Below, piece by piece: positions 11,926 through 24,205 of a stretch of 64,000 bases of DNA. Under the pieces are notes generated by a model, which searched no databases, had not been told where the DNA came from, and worked only from the letters and a program-made list of their open reading frames with translations. The DNA is from Neurospora intermedia (taxonomy: Eukaryota; Ascomycota; Sordariomycetes; Sordariales; Sordariaceae): the NCBI GenBank assembly GCA_037102815.1, contig BTPP01000008.1, forward strand, positions 682,001-746,000. Direction: 5' to 3'. The translations under genes and the position numbers were made by a program. Within the stretch, counting starts at the first letter, position 1, and each line of letters begins with the position of its first letter.

Positions 11926-13786
11926 CGCACACGAGGCACTGGGACGGGAGCTGCTGCACGCCTCCTGTCCGCTCTCCGCTCTCCAACCTACCTTCATCCC
12001 GCGTTAGCATAGTGCTGTGGAGGAAAGGCTATCCTGAACGCCGATTCGAGGCTTCTTTTATCTGATGAAGGTCATGTGGATGAAGATAAGAAATTGAGCG
12101 CCTGGAACCAAAATCGTTCCAGCCCAGTCCAGGCTTTGAAACAGCCGTGGCGGTTGGTGACGGTTATAGACGCCCAAATGATGTCGCTCTTCAATGTCGC
12201 GATGGAGTCTCGAGACATCCACTTGGACCCCGCATTGAGTTTAAGTTCCTGACTGCCCGCCGTGAGGTCTCCACTTCCTTTCAGACAGGCCAGTCCGGGA
12301 CTAGTGTATTTCCCCTACCTCTACGTACGCAATTAGGACTGCCAAGACCTTCAGCCGGCGGAACTTGAAGAACCTTCAATGTAAACTCGCCAAGATTCCT
12401 GTGTCTTCTCCCTCGGTCATGTCTCCAAACTTCGCAAGGAAAGACTCGTGCCGGAAGCCTCGAATAACTGGTCTTCAGCAATGTTTTTGTGAAGGTTGCC
12501 TGTCATGAGCGGGATGTGGGGTACTATTCCCGCCTTTGACAGTTGAGGAGCTGGGATGGAACCGGGAAAGAGCAGACCGAGCAGAACCCCACATGCTTTG
12601 ATGCGCACCAATGAAAACATACTTGACTGTTGCGGGTTGAAGTGAACTTTTAACCCCGTGGGGTAGTCTCCACCACGTTTCTTCAATTTGATGCTTATCA
12701 TCAGTCCGTCACTGCACCTTCTCTTCATGAAGACGCTCCCATGTGATGGTCAAGTGAGGGCTGTTGATGATGATTACAGCAAGCCCAGGATTCAGAGTGG
12801 ATTGGGTTGAAGGCCCTCCAGGATATACAAGGCCAAAACCTGCTGATATCGTATGACATTATGTTCACTGACTTGCGTGCAGCCAATCGTCTCAGGCAAT
12901 TGCTCAAGTTTTCCACGTCGTTTTTGAAAATGGAGATGCATCGAAGGGTCCACAAAAATTACAAAAAGAAAGGGAGAAATCAACACGAAAGAAAGAACCT
13001 CCCACGCTCCTGCCATAAACAGTAGTCATCATCGGCTTGTTCCGTCATCCTCCTCGAAAACCCCTCTCAAGCTTCCCCTCACAAGTTGAGTTTCTTCCCG
13101 TCGCCTTGCACAGAACATGAAGTGGGTCGACGTAGCCTTCTTCCGTCCAGCGCCAAACTTCCAGTAGCATTGGCCGCCTTTTCTTCCTGGTCAACAACCG
13201 ACGTCTTCTCATATGACTTCATCTGCAGCGAATTCGAGATGCACCGATACACGGCCAAATACCCCACGAATCACGCACCAGCTTCCGGCCCTGTAAGGTC
13301 GGTCCAACTGGTAAACTTCAGCATGCGAACCTGAAATGCCGCTGATCTTATCTCGTTCCTGCGCCTACCGTGCATCTCCCGCCTCGACTTAATGACAAAA
13401 TCCACCACATTCGAGCCGGCATCCGATGTGCACAACATGGCCCAGGGTCGCAATGCTCAACAACACAGCGGATGGGTGTCGTTCGGCTGCGGCGTTACCA
13501 AGGGACTCCCGCATCTTTTCTATCAAACCGGATTTATTTCATACCTCATGTACTAGACTATGTTGAGCTTAGTTCTGTGTTCAGATAAATCCGGCTTGTA
13601 TGAGGTGAGTTCTGGTTATTGTATGCGGTATACCCTCAAAAGCAGACGGGGCGAGGGCAAAGGGAGGCTGGATGCGGCGAAGCTACGCCAATTGGTATAG
13701 TCAAGCTATTCTTAGCAGGTATCCGTCCATTGGAAAATATCTGAGGTACGTATGACACCATAGACCGAGTGGAAACAAACTACAGA

Positions 13787-13794
13787 TATAAAGG
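13787..13794 (+). promoter_or_regulatory. TATA-like box of the beta-galactosidase promoter
   Basis: TATAAAGG lies about 100 bp upstream of the ATG at 13891, in the right orientation. Confidence 0.45.
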
Positions 13795-13890
13795 CTTTCC
13801 AAATGCATGGTTCCTGTGTCTTCCTCCCATCGTGGCTGCATCTGCGACTTGTCAACTGTCCTTTGTGATTTCACAGCAAAGGATCGTATC

Positions 13891-16800
13891 ATGAGGCCGC
13901 TCTCCGTTCTGTTGGCCGTGTCTGCAGCGGCAGGTTTGGGACACGCCGAGACCTTGAAGCCGCAGACACTTCTTCAGGATATCGTCACGTTCGATAACTC
14001 TTCGCTTTTCATCAAAGGTGAGCGGTTGATGATCTTCAGCGGCGAGGTCCATCCTTTTCGCTTGCCTGTTCCGTCATTATGGCTGGATATTTTCCAGAAG
14101 GTCAAGGCTCTCGGCCTCAATACCGTCTCCTTCTATCTCGACTGGGCATTACTGGAGGGAGAACCGGGAATCTTCCGTGGTGAAGGTATCTTTGACTATT
14201 CGGCATTTTTCGAGGCGGCCAAGGAGGCGGGCGTGTACCTAATCGCGAGACCTGGACCTTACATCAGTGAGTCTCCCCCATATGGAAACACGCCGAGTGC
14301 AGCTTGCTTACAACCCTACAGATGCCGAGGCGTCTGGAGGCGGCTTTCCAGGCTGGCTCCAAAGAATCAAAGGACACTTGAGGACTGCAGACCCAGAGTA
14401 CCTCGCTGCTACCGACAAGTAAGTGAAGAGCCTCGATAATTAAACCTTTTCCATATAGAAACTGGACTGACAGAGCCGAAAGCTACGTCGCGAACGTCGA
14501 CAAGCTCATAGCCAAGTACCAGATAACCAACGGTGGCCCCATCATCTTGTACCAACCCGAGAACGAGTATACCGGTGCCGCCTCAGGCGTTAAATTTCCG
14601 GATCCAGACTACATGCAATACGTGATTGATCAGGCACGAAACGCCGGTATTGTGCTCCCTATGATGAGCAACGATGCTTCATGGACTGGGGGTCACAATC
14701 TACCTGGCTCAGGAAAAGGAGAGGTTGATATTTACGGTACGTGAGATCTTCTAAAGACTGAGGATACGCTTGACTGACAATGTGCATAGGGCACGATGGC
14801 TATCCCTTGGGTTTCGACTGCAAAAATCCCACAACATGGCCTTTGGGTAACTTGATCACACAGTACCGTGCCCAGCACCTGAAATTTAGCCCTTCTACTC
14901 CATACACCGTACCGGAGTTTCAGGTACGTATTTCATACTAAGTTTCAAGGTCCACCGAACATAGACTGACAGTTCGAGCAGGGAGGCAGTTTTGACCCAT
15001 GGGGTGGGTATGGCTTTGACCAGTGCGAGCAACTCATTAATCATGAGCAAGTTCGTGTCTTCTACAAGAACATGTTTGCTTCTGGCGTTACCATCTTTAA
15101 CCTATACATGGTATGCTACTCCCCAAGACCCGCCTCACAACTCCAGGCCTAACCAGAGCAGATTTTCGGAGGCACCAACTGGGGTAACCTGGGGCATCCG
15201 GGAGGCTACACCTCATACGACTATGCTGCTGCCATAGCCGAGGATCGAACCGTTTCTCGCGAGAAGTATTCGGAGTTGAAACTGGAAGCCAACTTTCTAA
15301 AGGTTTCACCTGGATACCTCACAGCTACACCTGACACTAGCAATAGAACGGGCCTCTACAGTCCGAACACGGACATTACAGTAACTGCTCTAGTCAACTA
15401 TACCCCGGAGGGAGGCTCTTTTTACGTTGTTCGCCACACCGATTATCAGACGCTTGCTTCAACCCCGTACACCCTCTCGCTGCCAACCCCGGCTTGAAAT
15501 TTGAGTATCCCCATTCTGGGCGGTTCCCTCACTCTGAGCAGACGAGACAGCAAAATACACGTCGCGGATTATCCTGTCGGTGACCATAAATTGATCTACT
15601 CGACGGCTGAGATCTTTACTTGGAAGAAGTTCAGCGATAGAACGGTGTTAGTCGTATATGGTGGTGAAGGAGAAACGCACGAGCTTGCAATTGCCGATGA
15701 AGTCAAGTGGACATCAACAGGCCCACCGGTGCAGGTGAAAACGGTCAAGAAGAATGACAAGAAATCGTTCACTGTTGTACAGTGGAAGACAAACCCCGAA
15801 AGGAGGACCTTCAAGGCAGGAAATCTGCTTATCTACATTTTGGGTCGGTCCAGTTTGATCTCCCATATTTCGGAGTGTCTCATCGCTAACGAATTGACGA
15901 ACTAGATCGAAACACTGCATACAACTACTGGGCACCCCAGATCGCCAATCCATCGTCCTCTTTGATTGTAAATGGTGGATACCTCATCAGATCCGCTTCC
16001 ATCAATGGCACTTCTTTGTCACTCCAAGCGGACTTCAACACCACAACCACACTCGAAGTGATCGGCGTGCCCCTTGGTGTTTCTGAGCTCCAAATCAACG
16101 GGGAGACCACCGAGTACCGAGTAGACTCCGAGGGCAACTACATCGTTGAAATCGACTACGAGGCCCCATCCGTTTCCTTGCCCGACCTTTCCACGGCCCA
16201 ATGGCACTACATCGACTCTCTCCCCGAAATCCAATCCGACTATGACGACTCAGCCTGGCCCTCAGCCAACCTCAAATCCACCAACAACACCTACGTCGGG
16301 CCGCTCAAGACCCCCGTCTCCCTCTACGCCTCCGATTATGGCTTCCACACCGGCGCCCTGCTCTTTCGCGGCCACTTCACTGCCACGGGCGCTGAAACTA
16401 AGCTGTTCATCTCCACGATAGGCGGCAGCGCCTTTGGCTCCTCCGTCTGGCTCAACTCCTCTTTTGTGGGTAGCTGGCCCGGTAGCGGCGCGGCCTCGGT
16501 GCACAACGACACGTACGACCTTCCCTCCCCGCTCGTCGCAGGGCAACACTACGTTCTCACTGTACTGGTCGACAATATGGGTCTCGACGAGGACTGGACA
16601 GTTGGCGATGACAGCATGAAGCTTCCGCGGGGCATTCTGGACTACTCCCTCAATTCTAATACCAACACCACTTTGCCCAAATCCAACATAACCTGGAAAC
16701 TCACCGGCAACTTAGGCGGCGAGCAATACCGCGATAAAGCCCGCGGTCCCCTGAACGAAGGCGGTCTTTTCATCGAACGACAAGGTTACCACCTGCCCTC

Positions 16801-17239
16801 CCCTCCTAGTTCCTCGTTCTCCTCTTCCAATGCCTCAAGCCCCTTCACAGGCCTCTCCTCACCAGGCGTAGCCTTTTACACCACCTCTTTCCTCCTCTCC
16901 ATTCCTTCCTCGCAGTATGATATTCCCCTCCGCTTCGTTTTTGACAACTCCACCTCTTTGGAGTCGGGACAGGAATACAGAGCCTGGCTCTATGTCAATG
17001 GTTTCCAGTACGGACGGTATGTAAGCCACATCGGTCCACAGAGTATTTTCCCCGTTCCTGAGGGAATATTGAATTATGAAGGAGAGAATTGGGTGGGCGT
17101 GGCGGTTTGGGCTACGGGGAAGAAGGGCTCAAAGGTGCCGGGGTTGAGGGTGGAGGCGGGGACGCCGGTTAAGACGGGGAGAAGGGAGGTGGAGGTTGTG
17201 AAGGCGGGAGAGTGGAAAAAGAGGACAGGTGCTTACTGA
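13891..17239 (+). CDS. GH35 beta-galactosidase, secreted, interrupted by an in-frame TGA
   Basis: Fungal GH35 enzymes release terminal galactose from lactose and from plant pectin and xyloglucan side chains outside the cell. I read seven exons: 13891-14266, 14322-14418, 14474-14736, 14790-14923, 14982-15110, 15162-15843 and 15906-17239. A signal peptide ([19 protein letters not shown]) leads. The proton-donor glutamate is in YQPENEY (about residue 189) and the nucleophile in VPEFQGG (about 288), each close to the Aspergillus enzyme spacing. Total length would be about 1004 residues, as in Aspergillus LacA. However, codon 445 (15495-15497) is TGA, with clear family sequence in the same frame on both sides (TLSLPTPA, then [14 protein letters not shown]). 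The gene is therefore a nonsense allele, or mis-sequenced, or spliced in an unusual way. A truncated product would keep the catalytic barrel. The acceptor of intron 2 could also be 14458 instead of 14473, adding five residues in frame. Confidence 0.85.
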
Positions 17240-17795
17240 GGTGGTGAGGTATTTGTTAAGGTTACGTGTGATGATTATTATCTATGGGCTTTTAGTATCC
17301 CACTTGATGATGGGCGAGGTGATTGGTCTTCGTTGTTGAGACGTAAATTGGTTGACATATGCCAGCACAATGAATCTTGAGTATAGAATATTCATTGAGC
17401 TCTTCATTCTCTAAACACCTATCTACTGCAAACAATGTATTCCTTGTGTCTTGTTGGGAGACAATAGCAGGTCAAGTTCTGTCTAAGTTCTCTCGTGGAT
17501 TTTGTCGTCGTCGGTGTCAGCAGTGGAACCCTAACCCTCCACAATGACCCGTCCGCAACCACGTCCATCGGGTTTCGGTGCATACGGGCCCCACCTGAGC
17601 TTTTGCATCCGGCCCCGTCGTCACATCCATCATTCCGTCAATGCTTCTTCGACTTTGACATCGAATACTTGCTGAACCGTGACGTTTTCTGCCCACTTCG
17701 GATGTCGACCTAACCTCCAACTGTACGCGACAATCATCATATACCGAATAATTTCAACCTTTGATCATCGGCTTGCGCAAGGCTTCTTCGGCAAA
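17240..17795. other. Intergenic: beta-galactosidase 3' flank and COX16 promoter
   Basis: No coding signature. A double telobox-like AACCCTAACCCT lies at 17527-17538, about 260 bp upstream of the COX16 start. Confidence 0.5.
17527..17538 (+). promoter_or_regulatory. Telobox-like AACCCTAACCCT upstream of COX16
   Basis: Two CCCTAA-type units in tandem. The same kind of element lies upstream of ATP20 and NAC alpha in this window. A regulatory role is inferred from promoter position only. Confidence 0.4.
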
Positions 17796-18223
17796 ATGAC
17801 GTTCCAAAGCAAAAAGTTTCCCTCGACGGCGAACACCAACACCTTCGCCGCCAAATACCGTGCAATGATGAAGAAGCACCCCTTCCTTCTCTTCGGTCTT
17901 CCCTTCATGTCGGTCATTGTCGCCGGCTCCTTCATCCTTACCCCTGCCGCCGCCATTCGCTACGAGAAGTACGACCGGAAGGTCCGACAGGTGTCGCGTG
18001 AAGAGGAGTTGGGCCTGGGTCAGAGGAAGCGCAGGGTGGACATTCGTGAGGAGTACTACGTAAGTCTCGACAGAGCTTCTGGTCGCCTATGAGGGGCTTT
18101 TTCAATATCTAAAATTAACTCTTGCTGACATCCGGGCTACAGAGACTGGCGGCGAAGGATCTCGACAACTGGGAACAGAAGCGTGTCGAACGCCTGAAGG
18201 GAGAGTCCGACGGTCTGCTTTGA
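17796..18223 (+). CDS. cox16: Cytochrome c oxidase assembly protein COX16
   Basis: Cox16 is a small mitochondrial inner-membrane protein needed for assembly of complex IV (Cox1/Cox2 modules). Two exons (17796-18059, 18143-18223) give 114 residues. The layout is typical: a short basic N-terminus (YRAMMKKHP), one transmembrane helix (about residues 30-52, FLLFGLPFMSVIVAGSFIL), then a charged tail with RYEKYDRKV and the conserved EEYY ... LAAKDLDNWEQKRV. The intron 18060-18142 splits this conserved tail; its acceptor CTACAG restores the frame. The ATG at 17796 is chosen because it gives the family's length and start (MTFQSKKF); the frame is open further upstream but without similarity. Confidence 0.9.
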
Positions 18224-18236
18224 AGACGTTATGCGC

Positions 18237-18273
18237 GCACACACACACACACACACACCCACACCCACACACA
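18237..18273. repeat. (CA)n microsatellite, 3' flank of COX16
   Basis: A run of CA dinucleotides with a few CCC interruptions starts about 14 nt after the COX16 stop codon, so it probably lies in the 3' UTR. Confidence 0.85.
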
Positions 18274-18895
18274 TCAGACAATGTCACAACAACCCTGGTT
18301 GTGACCCGAATGTCATGTCGGTTTAAGGCAATAAAAATGCACTTTATAATCAGCAGGGAGAAGGAAAACGAACATCTTTAAACTTCCGTACTCGGCAACG
18401 ATCAAGGGCTATTCATCCATTGGGCTGGAGCGCTCCCCAGGGGCCTGGGGCTCCTGCGATTGGCTCAAGTGCGATAAGGCGTCGAGGCTGAGCCGTATAT
18501 CGTCTGCATCTTTGCGGAGGGAGAAAGATGACTGAGAGGCATGTTAGTACTTATACGGGCTCGGCTTCTGACCCTCCCTGTGCAGCAAGATGCCCTTTGG
18601 GGGAGTACAAATGGTCTCGGCAGGAGAAGGCGGCGAACTGTCTTATGTTTTGGGCGCAACTCTCAAGGCCGAGGTAGCACACTCAGTCCGGTTTCTACGC
18701 CAAGTTGGAGAGCAGGTACGCCAGGGCGCATCAAACGGCAGCACGGTCAAGGGAGGCTTGAGAGAGGTCATCAGGTTGACTACCGATAGCACGGATTTGT
18801 GGAGCGGGAAATGTGACTGGTCGGTTGCCGTGACGGGTACCTGAACTAGCAGCGGATATTGCGCCGTTCTTGTCAGCCGCGTGACATGATGCCGG

Positions 18896-18921
18896 TGCAC
18901 ACACACACACACACACACACA
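18896..18921. repeat. (CA)n microsatellite
   Basis: A nearly perfect CA run of about 26 nt in gene-free DNA, the second within 700 bp. Confidence 0.85.
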
Positions 18922-20405
18922 TTATTACCTTACCCCAGTCGAGCCACCGACGACGGGTGACTCAGGAACCAAAAAATGGCTAATGCTGCTAGTGCACCTG
19001 CAGCAGATATCTGTGCAATTGGGCTTGGACATATGTCCAAAAGTGGGAGCAATGGGAGGGAGAACTCTCTCAGCTGGAGGGATAGGACAAAAAATTTAGA
19101 CCTACTACAACTCTTCTTGTTTGATGTTTGCTAAGCTGCCTTCATGGCGAATACCTAGGACAGACACTGCAGTGCACTTCCAGAAAAGCCCCCTTGTGCG
19201 GCACAGTCATTGCATTCGTTGCTTCTTTGGAAAAAGAGCGTCAGAATGTTGCTCTTCCGCTGCAAGATGGCAATCCTGCAAAAGGACATGACCGACTGGG
19301 AAATGCACAACATCACTTTCCTCATTGTCGCATTCGGTCTCGTTTCAGAAAGAAGATCTTACCGGACAGAGGTCCAAGAATAAAGCGAGACTTGACACAT
19401 TGTCTGACGTGCGCGGGCCATACATACATCATCTCCTGCATAGTCGTACACTGCAATACTTTGCCATATCGTCATAGGCGTGATGATCATCAATACCTGA
19501 AGCTGGGAACGGTCTCTATAAACTTGGTCGATTTGCCTGTATTGAAAAGCAGAAAAGGAAGGATGCGGATTTGATAAGCCTATTGGCTGCCGATCCGGGT
19601 GGCCGAGGCTTATCTTTGACGTACCTCGACGCTTCTCAACCCGGTGCGTACACTATGCATTACAGACGAGTTTGTGGACAACCAGCAGGACGAATATTTC
19701 AATTATGGAAGATACAAAAAAATGAACCGATGAAAAATCTGAGGCGCTGTCTGACGACAAGAAATCCCCGAAGAGGTAAGTCTGTCCGTTATCATCAACA
19801 ACGATGTCCGTTCCTTGCGCCTTGCGCCCCCCGGCGTCCCGGCGTCCTGGAAGGCGTTATCCCTTCTTAGCCGAGAAGCCGACACTACGGAGCCTTGTGG
19901 GAACTCTTTGCGCAGCACTCCGGGGTTAGCGACTGAGAACGGACCTTTGTTCGAACTGAAACTGTAAGAGCATGCTAAAAATCGATTGCCCATTATCTTT
20001 TTGTCTCCATCATCGTAGGGAGTTTTGATAGGTTATACCGAACGCTTACGCAGAGGTCTCGTCCAAAGAGTGTCTGCACAGCGACGAACATGGTATATGG
20101 CAGCCCGCCCCGCACGAATTGAGACGCTTTTATGTGTTCGATTTGTACAACGTGTTACAAACTCGATTCGCGGCACTGACAGACTTATCTTCGGGGGAGC
20201 TTAGACATGCACTGATTTTATGTTTGCCCATCACCTCGAGGGGCGACGCGCAAGGTGGTGTTGTTGACGACGGAGACAAAGCAAAGAACCTCCAAGACAC
20301 ACAGCTGCAGTGAAACGAGGTTTACGCAGGTACGTGGACCCCGCCATTGGTGTACATCCACATTATAGTGGAGGTGCCTGTTCTCTCCACACCTCAGCTA
20401 TGACG

Positions 20406-20450
20406 ACACCACACCTACATAGCATGTAGTGTGGTGTATGCTATGTATGT
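20406..20450. repeat. Two overlapping, mutually exclusive hairpins
   Basis: Bases 20406-20420 pair with 20424-20437 (14 pairs, one bulged C at 20414, three-base loop). Bases 20413-20425 can instead pair with 20438-20450 (12 of 13, loop of 12). The two structures share bases 20413-20425, so they exclude each other. No gene adjoins. Confidence 0.7.
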
Positions 20451-20630
20451 CGGTAGGAAATGTACTCTGTTGGGAGTTCGAGATACCAATTTCAGTACAC
20501 TACAGCAGCTTTCGGAGATCAACACTTGGACACATCAAAGGTTTGCAAAAGCAAAATAAAGCTCCATCCATCCAGGTCCCCGACTGAAGATCCCTTCAGC
20601 TTAACAAACGGACAAACTCTAGTCGGGGTC

Positions 20631-20650
20631 GAGGGGAGGGGAGGGGAGGG
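20631..20650 (+). repeat. GGGGA tandem repeat with G-quadruplex potential
   Basis: Four G runs of three or four bases separated by single A bases in 20 nt, followed by further GGG about 6 nt later. Confidence 0.7.
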
Positions 20651-22828
20651 ATCTGGGTTGGGAAGCGAGAACTGCACTCTGCAAGAGTGAGCATCGCATC
20701 ACACCGTCCGTCGCTTTTCGGAGAAAAAAAAAAAAAAGGCCAAATCACAGATCACGACACTTTTTACGATGTTCGCAGGGGATCACGATAAGCTTCGTCC
20801 AGTCTGGAATAGCTCGATCTGTGTGATTAGGTTTTTGCAAGCTTAACGCAATAAAGGGGGTGATTTTCAGGCACGCGCACTCTACAGCACGCACTTTTGT
20901 GTATTGAAGCCCGAGATTAGTTGCAAGCTCGGTACGCTAGAGCCGTAGATGGGGTCAAGCTGAATTTTAGTACAGTAGTGTATGTACTTGCTTGGGGTAC
21001 GCATGCCTTGCCCCTACTTTTCTGGACCTCGCCAGACTCGCCGTATGTAGTGTAGTGTAGTCAGTAGTGTCGGAGTGTACTGCGTAAGAATGAGATTTCG
21101 GATCTTGAGAGACAGGGGGGGTTAAGCTGATGCCTGGTAGGTAAGCAAGCTGACTCCGAATTGAGATCGATATGTACTACTGCATGTCTCCGCGATTGCT
21201 GAACTCGTGGGTCCTATGAGCGAAATCGTGCTAACCCGATCAAATGTTTGTTTAGCGAGAGGTGCTTACATATGCGGTCCTATGGTACATACGTCCTGCA
21301 AGACACTGAACCTTGGTGGGAAAGAAAAATCCTCTGGCCGGCGGAGGTTCTTGGCATTGGAAAACAACCCATGTTGACCATGTTTTCGGGATCGGAAAAC
21401 TATAGGGGTGTTTGTTTATTCGATTTGCAAATTTGGTTTTTTACTTCCTTTTTTTTTTCTTTTTCCATTCCCGGCGATCACGACCAATTTACTGTGTAAC
21501 GTGCACATGGAATCCCCCGAACCCATGCACATTCGGCACGGCATCTTGAGGGTTCGGCGACTTACAGTCCGAGATAGGAAATGGCGCGGACGACAAAAGC
21601 CGATCAATAATCCTCACACACAGCTTCAAAGAAGTTCTCCACGCAACGCTAAAACACACGCTAGGCACTCACAAGTGTGTGCACACCTTTCACAAGTCAT
21701 CAGGTTCATCAAAAGTCATCACACACAACGCCAGTGATCACAGCCCACCAATGTGGATGATGGCGTTGCAAACACCCACTCCAACAACAGCGCTGCTCGG
21801 TAATTTCAGGAATCACAGCCTTGCAGGCTGTGTGTGCCTGAGTGTCTTGCCTGTCCTTGGCAAAAAGGCTTGGCTTGGATCTTTCTAATTTGCTGTCAAA
21901 CCAATCAGAGGGTGCAGCATGACCTTGCCAAACAGATTCGAGTTTTCGTTTTCGCATGCTTTCCACGCTTTTTGCAATGCCATGCAGAGCCAAGCATTCC
22001 TGGTCCCCAACTGGGGTGCCGTAAATGCCTGCTGCTTGCCTGCTGCTCGGTTACCGGATCGCCCTGCGGCGAACGAACACCTGGGAATTACATGCCGATG
22101 AGGCGATGCGTTCGGGCTTGGAGACTTGGCTGCCTGGCTTCAAACGGTTGAAAACGAGCTGTGTTGTGGAGCTTTGGAGGATGCCAGTTGCCACTCCCTG
22201 CCCGTGTAAGCCGGAGTTATGTTCTTTTGGACGTCTTGGGCCGTGCCTGTGTGGATATGAGCTGGTGGCATATTTGTCATGATGGGCTTATGATGAAGAG
22301 AGAAAAGGCTTGGAAGGGAGCGAGCAGAGGGAACTGCGGAGGATGAAAAAAAAAAAAAAAAATCCTTGCAGTTCACCGATGGTTGTCAGGCCATGCCGAG
22401 CGCGAGATCCGACCTCGCCGATATACACAGTACGGACGTTTGTAAAGGTGAACCAACCTAGTCTAGCATGCCCGGTGCAGTGCTTTCTTTCCTTTTGGAG
22501 GTCTCATGGTTCACCAAAGGGAAGAGCACAGACATGCACAGATATCACTCCCTCAGAGGCATCAGATGCGAACACTCTCTCGATTATCACAGATTGAGAG
22601 CCCTTTGCAGGTAGCATTTCTCCCCAGATCATCGTTCTTCCTGGTAGTTCTGTCATCCGTCCACTGAGCGGCCCGCAAGCGCTGCAGTTGATCTTTTGCG
22701 TCAGAAACGGTGAATTTTTGAAACGAGCAGGGGGGGCACAATTGCACTGATGAGGAGGCCCTATGACTGCATCGATGATGGCATTCGTGCAATGCCCGAT
22801 CATGACGTACCCTGTCAACACATGCTGT

Positions 22829-22831
22829 TTT

Positions 22832-22862
<31 letters not shown>
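22829..22862. repeat. Poly-T tract
   Basis: Two T runs broken by CTTC, the longer about 21 T. It fits a simple-sequence tract; no poly-A-tailed retroelement body was recognised next to it. Confidence 0.7.
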
Positions 22863-24205
22863 CGTTTCTTCCTGATAGGGAGCTTGGGAGTGGAAGGCTG
22901 CCAGCAAGGTATCCACAGAGCAACGTAGCACGGGGTTTACTGCTTGTTTGGGACTTTTTGATAGGAAGAAAACATGGTGGTGACTTGTTGCGCACATGTC
23001 AACGCGGTACCCTTACACCACTTCAACCTGGAACGTTTTTTAGCGTGGTTCTTGCAGTTGAGGTCTGTAAATCAACACAGAAAAATAACGATACAACCAT
23101 TCTATAATGAAGAAGATAGGAGATGATGTATGAAGCTTGAGAAATACACTGGCTTATCCCGACTTCTTGCTTGTGATATCATGGAATTGTGGGTGAATTT
23201 TGTAGGATGTGTGGTAAAGTCCGGCGCTCACGAATACGTTCCAGGGCAAGACAGCTGAATGGAACCCACATGCGGAGATGCAAGGTACAGACAGCATTTT
23301 GTTTTGCCATGTCAGGGGGGGCGTCGCGATCTACAGAGGCACGGTGGCACCCCTCACTCCCAAGGGAAATCCCAATACCCTGTTCCTAGTCGACCTGGCA
23401 AGGCAATCTGTCTAGTGTACACTACATCACACTACCTAGAGGCACGCTAGCTAGCAAAGCATTTCACGAGGTAGGTTGCGAGCCAGATAAATCAACTGTG
23501 TATCCTGATAAACCAGCGGTGTGGAGTCATGTAAGCTGACAGCCAGGCTTGGGCCAAGCAACCAAGGCTGTGGTAGAGATTTGGAGAAATAGCTGTAGGC
23601 GTGCAAAATGGCGGCGGTTCTCTAAATTCAAAGCTCCCGATAGCTCTACTTCTAGCTGTTCCTCCTTTGGGCGTAATCTTCAGCTCCTAAGTAGACTTCG
23701 ACTATTGAATAGACGCTTCATGGTTCCTCACATCCACGCCACCTACACTATTTACGTTCTCTTACGTTCTGTTCTCTAACTCTTCTACCATCTTCTTGGC
23801 GCATCGTAAGAAACATCATAGTGCACGCTAGAAACGCCAAGGTACTTATAGTACCCCATTGGTTAGACAAGCTCCACACGGCCTGTTTCTCTTTAACATA
23901 AATGCACAGTTGATTTATCCTACTCGGTTTTGCGGCGTCCACGTCTTTACTAGTCCAAAGTTTCGGTGGATTCCCCCGCTTGCTGGCTTACACCACGCTG
24001 CCACCTAAATAAAGCTCCCTTGCCCCCCTCCTCCTTTCGATGTTCTCCAACCGGCTCAGTAGCTGGGGTTAGCTCAGTCGCTTCACCACTACCGACATTG
24101 CAAATCACGAAGAACTTGTCTCTCGCCATTTGTACGAGTCCGCATCAGGCTATGCTCTGCATCCCTATAACCACCAGCCATCATCACCATACGCAAAACC
24201 ACAAG

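Larger units (their letters stand above)
11781..13890. promoter_or_regulatory. 2.1-kb divergent promoter region between LAD and the beta-galactosidase
   Basis: No coding region is supported. The two sugar-metabolism genes point away from each other across this stretch. TATA-like boxes sit near each end (11917-11925 minus; 13787-13794 plus). A CCGGGG match to the CreA/CRE-1 consensus lies in the LAD leader (11797-11802). An XhoI-type palindrome (GTCTCGAGAC) lies near 12207. Short motifs of this kind occur often by chance. Confidence 0.5.
18224..24205. other. About 6 kb without a recognisable gene
   Basis: I find no frame with a family signature or a convincing multi-exon model. The stretch holds (CA)n microsatellites at about 18237-18273 and 18896-18921, a pair of overlapping hairpins at 20406-20450, a GGGGA repeat with G-quadruplex potential at 20631-20650, an A run at about 20724, and long poly-T tracts at about 22829-22862. 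TGTAGTGTAG-type short repeats occur at about 21045-21075. Base composition is ordinary, not the AT-rich, TpA-rich pattern of heavily RIP-mutated repeats. Confidence 0.45.

Noticed and set aside
22504-22995. Open frame of 163 codons on the minus strand
   Set aside because: It runs through a poly-A/T tract giving a Lys run; no signature, poor composition.
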